Shown: positions 1 through 8,121 of the stretch, piece by piece
How positions within the stretch are numbered: the first letter of the stretch is position 1
Layout: the number at the start of each line of letters is the position of its first letter
DNA from: JACCTH01 sp035253825
GTDB lineage: Bacteria > Actinomycetota > Acidimicrobiia > Spongiisociales > ZC4RG35
Direction of reading: 5' to 3'
Assembly (NCBI GenBank): GCA_035253825.1
Contig: DATFBM010000007.1
Coordinates: 62,001-126,000, forward strand
DNA: 64,000 nt
Translations under genes and position numbers: made by a program
The notes under the pieces: generated by a model
The model's database searches: none
Told to the model about the DNA's origin: nothing
Seen by the model: only the letters and a program-made list of their open reading frames with translations

Positions 1-1
1 G

Positions 2-391
2 CTCCTCGTTAAGCCGCGGGAGGGGGTAGTGGAGGTGGCCAATGCCGGGCATCCGTCACCACTACTGGTTCGTGACGGAGCCGCGCACTACTTGGACGGT
101 CCCGCGGTCCAGCTTCCGCTCGGGCTTGGAATCACCTCCCCCATGATTCACACGGTGCCTTCCCAACCCCATGACGTCATTTTCCTTTACAGCGACGGCG
201 TAGTTCAGGCGAAAAACAAGGATCTCGCTGCATGGGGAGAGCAGACCCTGAGCGACATAGCTCTCGCCCGGACTGCGGAAGGTCTGAGCCCCACCAACAT
301 CTGCCGTCAGATTCTGTCGGCCGTGACTAACTGGTCGAACGAAATTCTGGACGACGATGCCTCCATTGTCGCCCTCCGCCGGAAGGGCTAG
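2..391 (+). CDS. SpoIIE/RsbU-type PP2C serine phosphatase, C-terminal part (5' truncated by window)
   Basis: The frame is open from base 2, so only the last 129 residues of a longer protein are present. The visible part is the C-terminal half of a SpoIIE-like PP2C domain: NAGHPSPLL, then LPLGL, the metal-binding segment LYSDGVVQA, and the terminal DDDASIVALR motif. This family dephosphorylates STAS anti-anti-sigma factors, releasing them to bind an RsbW-type kinase. The gene converges on the RsbW-like gene, the two TAG stops sharing the CTAG at 388-391, and the STAS and sigma genes lie just beyond, so it is very likely the input phosphatase of this locus. Sensor domains, if any, lie outside the window. 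Confidence 0.85.
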   Translation, partial: LLVKPREGVVEVANAGHPSPLLVRDGAAHYLDGPAVQLPLGLGITSPMIHTVPSQPHDVIFLYSDGVVQAKNKDLAAWGEQTLSDIALARTAEGLSPTNICRQILSAVTNWSNEILDDDASIVALRRKG

Positions 392-741
392 TCGATCTTT
401 ACTTCGAACCAGACACCCGCCCACTCGGGGTCGCCGGTGCCCCAGGAGTCGCTGAGCTCGGCGACAATTTTCAAGCCGTAACCAGATCTCGCATTTTGGT
501 GGCCGTTAAGCGATGCCTTGGAGAGTTGCTGGACTTCCACTCTGAGTACGTCATCATTGATCAGGCGTAGAAAGATCCGGCCCGTTCCATGGCGAACTGC
601 ATTCGTCACCAATTCGCTCACCATGAGGATCACGTCATCAAGCCGGTCGCCATCCGGGAGTTTGGCGCGGACGAACTGTCGAGCATCAGCCGGAGCCCGG
701 GGTCCGGACGTCATGAAGCGCCGGTATTCCGTGGCAGTCAC
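388..741 (-). CDS. RsbW-like anti-sigma histidine-kinase-type ATPase
   Basis: A 117-residue protein of the HATPase_c_2 anti-sigma family. The N box is intact (SELVTNAVRHG, E43 and N47) and a GYGLKIV motif matches the G2 box. The G1 region reads LRVEVQQLSK where this family normally has an Asp after VEV, so nucleotide binding may be weakened. The start is a GTG about 55 bp after the sigma-factor gene on the same strand, so the order is STAS, sigma, RsbW-like. The expected role is to bind the sigma factor and phosphorylate the STAS protein. Family assignment is firm; catalytic competence is not. Confidence 0.85.
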   Translation of the reverse strand: MTATEYRRFMTSGPRAPADARQFVRAKLPDGDRLDDVILMVSELVTNAVRHGTGRIFLRLINDDVLRVEVQQLSKASLNGHQNARSGYGLKIVAELSDSWGTGDPEWAGVWFEVKID

Positions 742-795
742 CCGGGGCCTGACCTGTCCATGTCTGGCAAATACCCGGTCTTTGGGGCCTGCAAA

Positions 796-1893
796 CTAGG
801 CGTCGGTCTCCTCTTTGACCACGCTGCGGAGCCTTTCCAGAGCTCTCGCCAATAGCCGGGAGACGTGCATTTGGGAGATGCCCACCCGGTCCGCAATCTC
901 GGCCTGAGTCAAGTCCTCGAAGAACCGGAGATAGACGATCTCTTGCTCGCGAGGAGGGAGCAGAGCCAGTTCTTCCGCCAGCTCCGGCCAGCTGCTCATG
1001 ACCCCGTCGTCATCGGAGGCAAGGGAATCGGCGGCGGAGGCACCGGTGACCGGATCGGTGGCGTCGATCGATTCCCATCTGTAGGCCACCCGCGCTTTCT
1101 GAGCCTGGAGTACTTCATCGCTGGTCATCCCGAGCTCTTCGGCGATCTCGGCCGCGCTCGGTTGACGTCCGAGTTGTTGGGTAAGGCGATCGCTGGTCTT
1201 GCCGACGTTGAGAGTTGACTCCTGCAGGGCCCGCGGGACCCGAACCGACCACGCTCGATCGCGCAAATGGCGCTTCAGCTCCCCGGCAATCGTGACGGCG
1301 GCAAAAGGCTCGAAGTCGCCCTTCTCGACGTCGAAACGATGCATCGCCGCCACCAGGCCGAGCAGCGCCACTTGCTCGAGATCGGCATCCGCTACTCCCT
1401 TGCCACGAAACCGCCGAGCGATGGAGGCAGAGAAGGGCCCGAATCGTCGCACCACTTCCTCTTGATACAGCGGATCCTCGGCGGCCCTGACCAAGAGCTC
1501 GGACGATTCGACATCGGCCAAGACTGCGCCCGTGCCCGGAGCGCGAACGTGGAACCAAATGATCCGTCGTCCCTCAGCGCGGTCGTCGCCCCATCGCTGA
1601 CTGAGCGAACTGATAAGTCGGTACGACAACGGATTCAAATCCGGTGCAGCGGGGTCGTCGGGGCCGACCAGCTCGATCCGCCAGTCGGCCGGCCCCGCCT
1701 CGATTTTCATTTGGAGGCTGGATCCACCACTTTCGACGAAGTGACCGACTGCTTCGGTCGCCATTAGCTGCGCCTCAGCAAGGCGCAACGGATCGAGTTG
1801 AGTCTGCTCGCCGAGAATCCGACGGACCCACTGCGCGGTCTCCCGCCGGACCGGCAGTTCGTGAAGGATCGCCGGCCGAGCAAGTTTGCTCAG
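796..1893 (-). CDS. SigB/SigF-family sigma factor with N-terminal degenerate RsbW-like domain
   Basis: The C-terminal 240 residues are a SigB/F-type sigma factor: region 2 around FRGKGVADADLEQVALLG, region 3, and a region 4 helix-turn-helix (LTQAEIADRVGISQMHVSRL). About 125 residues precede it. The first TTG start (1788) would begin inside a domain; the frame stays open upstream to a CTG at 1893 that overlaps the STAS stop as CTGA and has GGAGG seven bases before it, giving 365 residues. The added stretch (RRETAQWVRRILGEQ) completes an anti-sigma ATPase-like fold. In it the N-box Asn is replaced by His (TEAVGHFV, H51) and the G1 box is not canonical, so it probably does not bind ATP. The CTG start is an inference from overlap, ribosome site and domain completeness. 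Confidence 0.8.
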   Translation of the reverse strand: MSKLARPAILHELPVRRETAQWVRRILGEQTQLDPLRLAEAQLMATEAVGHFVESGGSSLQMKIEAGPADWRIELVGPDDPAAPDLNPLSYRLISSLSQRWGDDRAEGRRIIWFHVRAPGTGAVLADVESSELLVRAAEDPLYQEEVVRRFGPFSASIARRFRGKGVADADLEQVALLGLVAAMHRFDVEKGDFEPFAAVTIAGELKRHLRDRAWSVRVPRALQESTLNVGKTSDRLTQQLGRQPSAAEIAEELGMTSDEVLQAQKARVAYRWESIDATDPVTGASAADSLASDDDGVMSSWPELAEELALLPPREQEIVYLRFFEDLTQAEIADRVGISQMHVSRLLARALERLRSVVKEETDA

Positions 1894-2222
1894 GCAGTCG
1901 CCTCCGAGACGGAGTCGTAAATGCTCAAAAGAGAATCCACGCCGGTGACGGACAAGGTCCGGGCCACCGGACCACCGGAGAGCACGATTGACATCTTCCC
2001 ACCAGCTTCGCTGACCCGCTCAGAGTTGGTCAAAAGACTGCGGATTCCGGTCGAGTCCATAAAAGAGACCTGGGTCATGTCGATCACCACGTCGCTGAAT
2101 CCATCCTGAAGGGCATTGCCGACGGACATGTCAAGCAGATCCACGGTCGCCAGATCGATTTCGCCCTGGGCCCGCAGCAGTGCCTTTCCGTTGTAGTTCT
2201 CAACGGCGACCTGGAATGCCAT
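1890..2222 (-). CDS. STAS-domain anti-anti-sigma factor (RsbV-like)
   Basis: A 110-residue single STAS domain. It carries the signature SFMDSTGIRSLL; Ser57 of DSTG is the position normally phosphorylated by the RsbW kinase and dephosphorylated by the PP2C phosphatase. ATG start with GGAG a few bases upstream. It is the first gene of the minus-strand operon STAS, sigma fusion, RsbW-like, and it is divergent from the small stress operon beginning at 2360. Unphosphorylated protein is expected to sequester the RsbW-like protein and free the sigma factor. Confidence 0.92.
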   Translation of the reverse strand: MAFQVAVENYNGKALLRAQGEIDLATVDLLDMSVGNALQDGFSDVVIDMTQVSFMDSTGIRSLLTNSERVSEAGGKMSIVLSGGPVARTLSVTGVDSLLSIYDSVSEATA

Positions 2223-2298
2223 GGAGTTCTCCGTTGACGAGCACGAACGATCGATCCTAGCTGTCGCCCCAACCCCTTCGCGAAGCCTGCGATTGGTC

Positions 2299-2325
2299 GT
2301 TTACGCCTCCCGGGGCCGCGGGTAT
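2299..2325 (+). promoter_or_regulatory. SigB/SigF-type promoter for the small-membrane-protein/CsbD operon
   Basis: GTTTAC at 2299-2304 and GGGTAT at 2320-2325 are separated by 15 bases, matching the SigB/SigF consensus (GTTT, about 15-17 bases, GGGTA). The predicted start is near 2331-2335, about 25 bases before the GTG at 2360. A sigma factor of the matching class is encoded 400 bp away on the other strand. Confidence 0.85.
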
Positions 2326-2359
2326 TGACGGACAAATCAACCGACCAAAGGAGTCAGTT

Positions 2360-2566
2360 GTGACAGGTAGAAGTACGGACAGAGAAGTCATCGTCACCAA
2401 CAATGACGGGCGCTCGAGCGGCGCCCTGGTGGCTGGAATCGTCGCCGTGTTGGTGATCCTTTTGGCCATCTGGTTTTTCGCCAACAACGACGTTGGTGGC
2501 GGTGACGGCGGAACGGTCGACGGCACCGTCGACGTCAACGTCAGCGTCCCGGCTACGACCAACTAA
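2360..2566 (+). CDS. small single-pass membrane protein in stress operon
   Basis: A 68-residue protein beginning with GTG, preceded by AAAGGAG at good spacing. It has a polar N-terminus, one hydrophobic helix at about residues 22-42 (ALVAGIVAVLVILLAIWFF), and a glycine, aspartate and valine-rich tail predicted outside. I do not recognise a family. It sits between a SigB-type promoter and a CsbD-like gene nine bases downstream, so it is very likely a general-stress envelope peptide. Function unknown. Confidence 0.8.
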   Translation: MTGRSTDREVIVTNNDGRSSGALVAGIVAVLVILLAIWFFANNDVGGGDGGTVDGTVDVNVSVPATTN

Positions 2567-2575
2567 GGAGCCGCT

Positions 2576-2797
2576 ATGGATCGCGATTCCATGGGCCGCA
2601 CCGATTGGAGCGGCCAGATGATTGACGAAGGACGCTGGGACCAGGCCCGGGGCAAGATCCGGGAGACCTGGGGCGAGATCACAGATGATGACCTCGATGA
2701 GACCCATGGCAACTGGGACCAGCTCGTCGGCAAAATCAAGGAGAAGACTGGCGAGACCACAGACGCCATTGAGCGCAAGCTTCGCGACTGGTTCTAA
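2576..2797 (+). CDS. CsbD-like general stress protein
   Basis: A 73-residue hydrophilic protein with two CsbD-type repeats: GRWDQARGKIRETWGEIT followed by GNWDQLVGKIKEKTGET. ATG start with AAGGAG upstream. CsbD is a SigB-controlled protein in Bacillus, which agrees with the SigB-type promoter and the neighbouring sigma locus. The biochemical role of the family is not established. It ends 17 bases before a strong terminator hairpin. Confidence 0.92.
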   Translation: MDRDSMGRTDWSGQMIDEGRWDQARGKIRETWGEITDDDLDETHGNWDQLVGKIKEKTGETTDAIERKLRDWF

Positions 2798-2813
2798 AGA
2801 CCGTTCTCCTCGA

Positions 2814-2847
2814 CGAAAGGGTGTGAACTCAGGTTCGCACCCTTTCG
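2814..2847 (+). terminator. intrinsic terminator of the CsbD operon, spanning the converging gene's stop
   Basis: A 15-base left arm (2814-2828) pairs with 2833-2847, with one G-U-type mismatch and a four-base loop, followed by CCTTGTTT. The loop contains the stop codon (2829-2831) of the converging aminotransferase gene, so the hairpin is partly coding on the other strand. Confidence 0.75.
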
Positions 2848-3638
2848 CCTTGTTTGACCAGACCGCGATACAGGTTCCGCAAGTAGGCGGTCAGGTCCCC
2901 GGGTGAATGCCGGGTGTCGCCGACGGTGGCGACGGCGGTGACTTCCTTCACCGTCGACATGGCGACCACTTCGCTCCCCTCAGCCATCTCAGAGAGAGAA
3001 AATCTCCCGCTGACGACTCGTTGACCATCTGCGACGGCTGCCCGGAGGAGAAGGCGGCTGGTGACGGAATCAAGGATTCCAAGGTCGAGGGAGGGAGTCT
3101 CGATCACTCCGTTGCGACTCCAAGCTACCGCGAACGTCGGCCCTTCCAGCACGAGGCCTTCTCTCGATATGAGAAGGGCATCATCGAAGCCGCCATTGCG
3201 GGCCAAACGGCTAGCGGCCATGTTGGGGGCATAGGAGATCGTCTTGACCCCGGTTAGCTCCCAATTCTGACCCCCGGGGTGCCAGGGGGCGGCGACCGGG
3301 AGCAGTGCCAGCTCGGCAGCTGCCGGGGTCAATGGCTGCCGGATCACGATGCATCGGCTGGGGGAGCGACCGGCCGAGCCCCGGGTGAGGATTATCCGGA
3401 CGATGCAGTCGCCACCCTCCCCCGCCATCTCCTCCACCCAGTCCCGCAATTGCGGCTCGGGCGGGCATGGGATCTCGAGTGCGGCCGACGAGCGGGTCAG
3501 GCGCTGATAGTGGGGAGTGAAAGCGAAAGGCGAGCCCGCATATGACCGAATCGCCTCAAAGCACCCATCGCCGCGAAGCAGACCCTCATCGAAGACCGAG
3601 AGCGCTTCCTGGCGGATGCCATCGATCAACGCCGTCAT
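2829..3638 (-). CDS. class IV aminotransferase, probable 4-amino-4-deoxychorismate lyase or branched-chain type
   Basis: A 269-residue fold-type IV PLP enzyme. The PLP lysine is in GVKTISYAPNM (K132), followed by the family motif EGLVLEGPTF. Length fits PabC and D-amino-acid aminotransferases and is short for branched-chain enzymes, so aminodeoxychorismate lyase (folate p-aminobenzoate branch) is my first choice. Its ATG overlaps the nadE stop as ATGA, so it is cotranscribed and probably translationally coupled with nadE. No pabA/pabB gene is in the window to settle the substrate. Confidence 0.8.
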   Translation of the reverse strand: MTALIDGIRQEALSVFDEGLLRGDGCFEAIRSYAGSPFAFTPHYQRLTRSSAALEIPCPPEPQLRDWVEEMAGEGGDCIVRIILTRGSAGRSPSRCIVIRQPLTPAAAELALLPVAAPWHPGGQNWELTGVKTISYAPNMAASRLARNGGFDDALLISREGLVLEGPTFAVAWSRNGVIETPSLDLGILDSVTSRLLLRAAVADGQRVVSGRFSLSEMAEGSEVVAMSTVKEVTAVATVGDTRHSPGDLTAYLRNLYRGLVKQGERVRT

Positions 3639-5272
3639 CGATAGCCGTTGGTGATGGGGAGACGACGATCACGCCCAAAAGCTTTGGTGGTGATCTTCAC
3701 TCCGGGCGCCGCCTGACGCCGCTTGTACTCGTTGCGATCGACCAGCCGGGTTATGCGACGAACGACCTCGGGGTCATGGCCGGCAGCGATTATGTCTTCG
3801 ACTCCCCGGTCATCTTCGATGTATAGGCGGAGGATCGGGTCCAGTTGCTCGTAGGGCGGGAGGCTGTCCGAGTCTTTCTGATTGGGCCGGAGCTCGGCCG
3901 AAGGTGCCTTCTCGATGCTGCTCGGTGGTATGACCTCGCTGGTCCGGTTTCGCCAGCGGGAAAGGTCGTAGACAGTGGTCTTGAAAACGTCCTTGAGGAC
4001 TGAAAAGCCCCCGACCATGTCGCCATAGATGGTGGAATAGCCCACAGCCATCTCCGATTTGTTTCCCGTCGCCACCACCATCGGTCCGAAGCGATTCGAG
4101 ATCGCCATCAGCAGCGCCCCCCGGATGCGAGCCTGCAGGTTTTCCTCGGCTACCCCGAAGGGCTCGTCACCGAATAAGGGACCGAGGACCTTGAGGTAAT
4201 CGTCGAAAACCGACTGGATCGGCACCATATCGAATTGGATGCCCAACCGTTTGGCGAGATCGACCGCGTCGCTGACCGAATGATCGGAGCTGAACTTCGT
4301 TGGCATCGCCACTCCCCACACACCATCGGAACCGAGGGCATCGGTGGCGATGGCTGCCGTCAAAGCTGAATCGATGCCCCCCGATAGGCCGATGACGACT
4401 CGCTCAAAGCCGTTTCGCTGGACGTAGTCGGTGAGACCGAGTTGCAGCGCCCGATACACCTCTTCTTCCGCATCCAAAAGCGGCGTCAGCGTGCCCCGAC
4501 CGGTGAGGTCACCGTCGAGATCGAGCAGGAACCGATCCTCGGTGAACTGAGGAGATCGGTGAATGACAGACCCACTCTCATCGATGACCACCGAGCAGCC
4601 GTCGAAGACCAGTTCGTCCTGACCTCCGACAAGATTGAGATAAACCACCGGAACCCCCGACGCTTTGGCCCTTTCAGCCAGCATCGCCTCCCGCTGATGA
4701 GCTTTGCCATAGTGATACGGAGACCCGTTGATATTGAGGAGAATTCGGGCTCCGGCTCGAGCTTGCTGGAGGGGCGGTCCATTGGGCACCCAGATGTCTT
4801 CGCATATTGAGACCCCGACCCTTACCCCGGCGATGTCCCAGACGAATTCGGGGTTCTGGCCGACCAAGAAATAGCGATCCTCGTCGAAGACCCCGTAGTT
4901 GGGAAGAAGGATCTTGTGATACGTGGCGCGCCACTCCCCGCCTTGGAGAATGGCTGCGGCGTTGTAGATATTGCGCCGAGCCGCGTCTGCTCCCCCGCGT
5001 CCCACCCCACCGGAGCCAAGGTCGACGAATCCGACCACGGTGGTGCACCTACCGGAGCGAGCAGCTAGGCGGCGGATGACATCGAGGTTGTCCTCGATGA
5101 ACGACATCCGCAGCACCAGGTCTTCGGGCGGGTAGCCCGTGACAGCCAGTTCGGGCAGTAAGAGGACATCCGCCCCTCTTCCTTCGGCCCACGCCATGCA
5201 GTCGGCGATGAGCTCCTCGTTGCCGTCCAAATCTCCGACACGAAGGTTGACCTGGGCACCGGCGATTCGCAT
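3635..5272 (-). CDS. nadE: glutamine-dependent NAD+ synthetase
   Basis: A 545-residue two-domain enzyme. The N-terminal nitrilase-type glutaminase domain (about 1-260) has EGRGADVLLLPELAVTGY, YHKILLPNYG and VSICEDIW, giving the Glu-Lys-Cys triad. The C-terminal synthetase has the ATP pyrophosphatase loop SGGIDS at residues 297-302 and VATGNKSE. It makes NAD+ from deamido-NAD+, ATP and glutamine-derived ammonia. I start it at ATG 5272 (MRIAGAQVNLRVGDLDGN), the usual family start, not at the longer ORF start that would run into the divergent glnE gene. Confidence 0.95.
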   Translation of the reverse strand: MRIAGAQVNLRVGDLDGNEELIADCMAWAEGRGADVLLLPELAVTGYPPEDLVLRMSFIEDNLDVIRRLAARSGRCTTVVGFVDLGSGGVGRGGADAARRNIYNAAAILQGGEWRATYHKILLPNYGVFDEDRYFLVGQNPEFVWDIAGVRVGVSICEDIWVPNGPPLQQARAGARILLNINGSPYHYGKAHQREAMLAERAKASGVPVVYLNLVGGQDELVFDGCSVVIDESGSVIHRSPQFTEDRFLLDLDGDLTGRGTLTPLLDAEEEVYRALQLGLTDYVQRNGFERVVIGLSGGIDSALTAAIATDALGSDGVWGVAMPTKFSSDHSVSDAVDLAKRLGIQFDMVPIQSVFDDYLKVLGPLFGDEPFGVAEENLQARIRGALLMAISNRFGPMVVATGNKSEMAVGYSTIYGDMVGGFSVLKDVFKTTVYDLSRWRNRTSEVIPPSSIEKAPSAELRPNQKDSDSLPPYEQLDPILRLYIEDDRGVEDIIAAGHDPEVVRRITRLVDRNEYKRRQAAPGVKITTKAFGRDRRLPITNGYR

Positions 5273-5310
5273 GCAGTTTCTGAGACTACGCCAAGATAGG
5301 GAGCGAGTAG

Positions 5311-8097
5311 ATGCCACATCGAATGCGGTCACCAGCTCGGCTCGGGGTCGGAGCTGAGCAGCAGCCCCGGCTCGAAAAGCTTGGTTGGATCCTCGACGGC
5401 GAGGTGACGCCGGCGGCCGAGGAGATTCTCCGCCTCGTCATATCAGGCCCCGATCCCACGGGAACTTTGAATCGACTCCTCGGTTTGGCGGAGCGGATCC
5501 CCTTCGATCCCGCCAGCGCCGAAGCACCTTCCCTCGTCGCCCTCGCCGCCGCCAGCCGCGGACTTTGGGAGGCCTTGCTCCGTCACCCCGAATGGCTCGA
5601 GGGCGGGGAGGGAAACTATTCCGACCCCCGGCTGATAGTGCAGAGCAGCCTCGTCGCGGTTGCTCGAGAGGACCTGACCAATGGTGCCAGCCTGGAAGCA
5701 ACAACAGCTCGATTGACCGAGGTCGCCGATCGTGCGGCGGCCCTGGCTTTGAAGAACGCCACCAGAGAAGTCGGCGAACGCCACCCCGACCAACCCCTTC
5801 CACGAATCGCCGTGATCGCTCTCGGCAAGTGGGGAGGCCGAGAGCTCAACTACGCCTCCGACATCGATCTCATATTCGTCTACGAACCCGCTGAGGACCC
5901 GGAGCGAGATCGCCGGCTTGCCCTTCGCATCGCCACCGGGTTCATCGAAGCTCTGGCCGCCCCTACCGCTGAAGGAATCGCCTTCCGAGTCGATGCCGGG
6001 CTCCGCCCGGAAGGATCGACCGGGCCTTTGGTGCGCACACTCGAGGGGTATCGGTCCTACTACGAAAAGTGGGGAGAGGCCTGGGAGTCACAAGCCCTTC
6101 TCAAGGCTCGGGCTGCCGCTGGGGACCGCCAACTCGGGGAGAGCTTTATAACCACCGTGTCCGGATTCGTGTGGCCCGAAGAGCTGGCGCCCGATGCGGT
6201 TCGAGAGCTGCGACAGCTCAAGCAGCGAGCCGAGGAGGAGGCCAATCCCGACGACATCAAAAGGGCGCCCGGCGGGATCCGAGACGTCGAGTTCACTGTC
6301 CAGCTCCTCCAGCTGATTCACGGCCGGGCCGATCACAGTCTGCGGGTCCCAGGAACGCTCGAGGCGCTGACCGCCCTTTCTGCGGGCGACTACGTCCGGT
6401 CCGACGATGCCGAGTCTCTGGCCGACTCCTATCGATTCTTGCGCACGGTCGAGCACCGGCTGCAGCTCTGGCAGATGAGCCAAACCCACCGCATTCCCAT
6501 TGACAGGGAACCGCTGTCGCTCTCGCTGGGATATCGACCGACGGGACGGACCGCGGTCGAGCAATTCGCTGACGACCTCGCATTTCACCGGCGACGAGTG
6601 CGGGAGCTCCACGAAGCGCTCTACTACCGACCGCTGCTCGAAGCCTTCTCGTCGGCCTCAGCCCTCGGACTCAGCAAGGCCCAAGAGCGCTTGGAGGCCT
6701 TGGGCTTCGTCGACGTCTCTGGAGCCGCCAAGGCCTTCGAGATCCTCACTGCCGGCCTCTCGCGTCGTTCGGCGATGATGCAGCAACTGCTGCCATTGAT
6801 GCTCGACTGGCTGGCCGACTCCCCCGATCCTGACCTCGGTCTCAATCAACTCGTCAAGCTGGTCGAGAGCAGCTCCGATCAAGCCGAGTTGACCGGGACG
6901 GTCAGGGACCGACCCGTGGCCGCCCAGCGGCTCTGCCACTTGTTGGGATCGTCGAGGTTGATCGGCCGTTTCCTCGACCGTCTCCCCGAATTCCTTCCTC
7001 GCCTCGCCGACGATCGCCTCCTCACCGATCTCCCCCATGGCGAGGCCGTGACCGCGGTGGCACTCGAACGGATGAAGCTCCGGGAGGGACGCGAGGCCCG
7101 GATGGGCTCGTTGCGCCGTTTCGTGCGTCGGCGCGTTCTCCGCGTCGCCGCGGCCGATCTGCTCGAGCTGGCAGATGTTGAGACGGTCGCCTCCTCGCTC
7201 TCCGATACCGCCGATGCTGCGGCCAGCGCTGGCCTCTGGACGGCACACGAAAGCCTCGGTCATTCGGCCGAGTTGGCCGTAGTGGCGATGGGAAAGTGGG
7301 GCGGCCACGAGCTCGGATATGGCTCCGATCTCGACCTGATGTACGTAGGACCACCGGGAGAGCGGACTGTGGAGAGCTTGCGAGTGGCAACCGAGTTCGC
7401 AGCAGTCCTCAGTCAACCCACATCCGATGGCATTGCGTATCAGGTTGACCCCGACCTGCGCCCGGAGGGGCGGAAGGGTGCCCTGGTCCGCAGCCTGGAG
7501 GCGTTTCGCCTCTACTACGAGTCGCGCGCCGAGCCCTGGGAGCGAATAGCCCTTATCAAAGCTCGTCCCGTGGCGGGGCCGACGGCCTTGACCGAGGAGT
7601 TTGCGGCCATCAGGGAGGAATACGCCTTCCCGTTGGCGCTTGGCACCGAGGCAGTGCGGGCGGTGCGGCATGTCAAGGCGAGGATCGAGAAAGAACGGCT
7701 CCCTCGCAACCCGGAGTTCCACCTCAAGCTCGGACCTGGGGGCCTCTCGGACATCGAGTTCCTGGTCCAGATCTGGCAACTCCGCATAGGGCGGGGGAAA
7801 CCCCATCTGCAGACGACCTCGACTTTGGAAGCGCTCGATGCCCTGAGCGATGAAGGCGTTCTCTCCGCATCTGACACCGAGCACCTGCAAGCGACTTACC
7901 GCCTCTGCTCACGGATCCGAAACCGGCTCTACTTGCAGACGGCTACGCCCCACGATGCCCTTCCCATCGATGGGTCCGTACTCTCCCGATTGGCGCATTC
8001 ACTCGGGTATCGACATCGGGGCGAGTTGCGCGAGGAGTATCGAGCTATGACACGAAGGTCAAGGCGACTCTTCGAGAGGTCATTCTTCGAGGATTGA
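5311..8097 (+). CDS. glnE: bifunctional glutamine synthetase adenylyltransferase/deadenylase
   Basis: A 928-residue protein with two nucleotidyltransferase domains, as expected for GlnE. The first has GKWGGRELNYASDIDL from residue 172 and the second GKWGGHELGYGSDLDL from residue 661; each is followed by an FRVDAGLRPEG/YQVDPDLRPEG segment and a helical domain. It controls glutamine synthetase activity by adding or removing AMP. The first 20 residues are arginine and proline-rich and the start could be the second ATG at 5323. Divergent from nadE. Confidence 0.95.
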   Translation: MPHRMRSPARLGVGAEQQPRLEKLGWILDGEVTPAAEEILRLVISGPDPTGTLNRLLGLAERIPFDPASAEAPSLVALAAASRGLWEALLRHPEWLEGGEGNYSDPRLIVQSSLVAVAREDLTNGASLEATTARLTEVADRAAALALKNATREVGERHPDQPLPRIAVIALGKWGGRELNYASDIDLIFVYEPAEDPERDRRLALRIATGFIEALAAPTAEGIAFRVDAGLRPEGSTGPLVRTLEGYRSYYEKWGEAWESQALLKARAAAGDRQLGESFITTVSGFVWPEELAPDAVRELRQLKQRAEEEANPDDIKRAPGGIRDVEFTVQLLQLIHGRADHSLRVPGTLEALTALSAGDYVRSDDAESLADSYRFLRTVEHRLQLWQMSQTHRIPIDREPLSLSLGYRPTGRTAVEQFADDLAFHRRRVRELHEALYYRPLLEAFSSASALGLSKAQERLEALGFVDVSGAAKAFEILTAGLSRRSAMMQQLLPLMLDWLADSPDPDLGLNQLVKLVESSSDQAELTGTVRDRPVAAQRLCHLLGSSRLIGRFLDRLPEFLPRLADDRLLTDLPHGEAVTAVALERMKLREGREARMGSLRRFVRRRVLRVAAADLLELADVETVASSLSDTADAAASAGLWTAHESLGHSAELAVVAMGKWGGHELGYGSDLDLMYVGPPGERTVESLRVATEFAAVLSQPTSDGIAYQVDPDLRPEGRKGALVRSLEAFRLYYESRAEPWERIALIKARPVAGPTALTEEFAAIREEYAFPLALGTEAVRAVRHVKARIEKERLPRNPEFHLKLGPGGLSDIEFLVQIWQLRIGRGKPHLQTTSTLEALDALSDEGVLSASDTEHLQATYRLCSRIRNRLYLQTATPHDALPIDGSVLSRLAHSLGYRHRGELREEYRAMTRRSRRLFERSFFED

Positions 8098-8121
8098 CCC
8101 CTCAGCTAACCTCCCCGGCAC

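Noticed and set aside
6658..7890. 410-residue open frame on the minus strand
   Set aside because: It lies wholly inside glnE, whose two nucleotidyltransferase motifs are clear on the plus strand; the antisense frame has no recognisable domain and is a by-product of high GC codon use.
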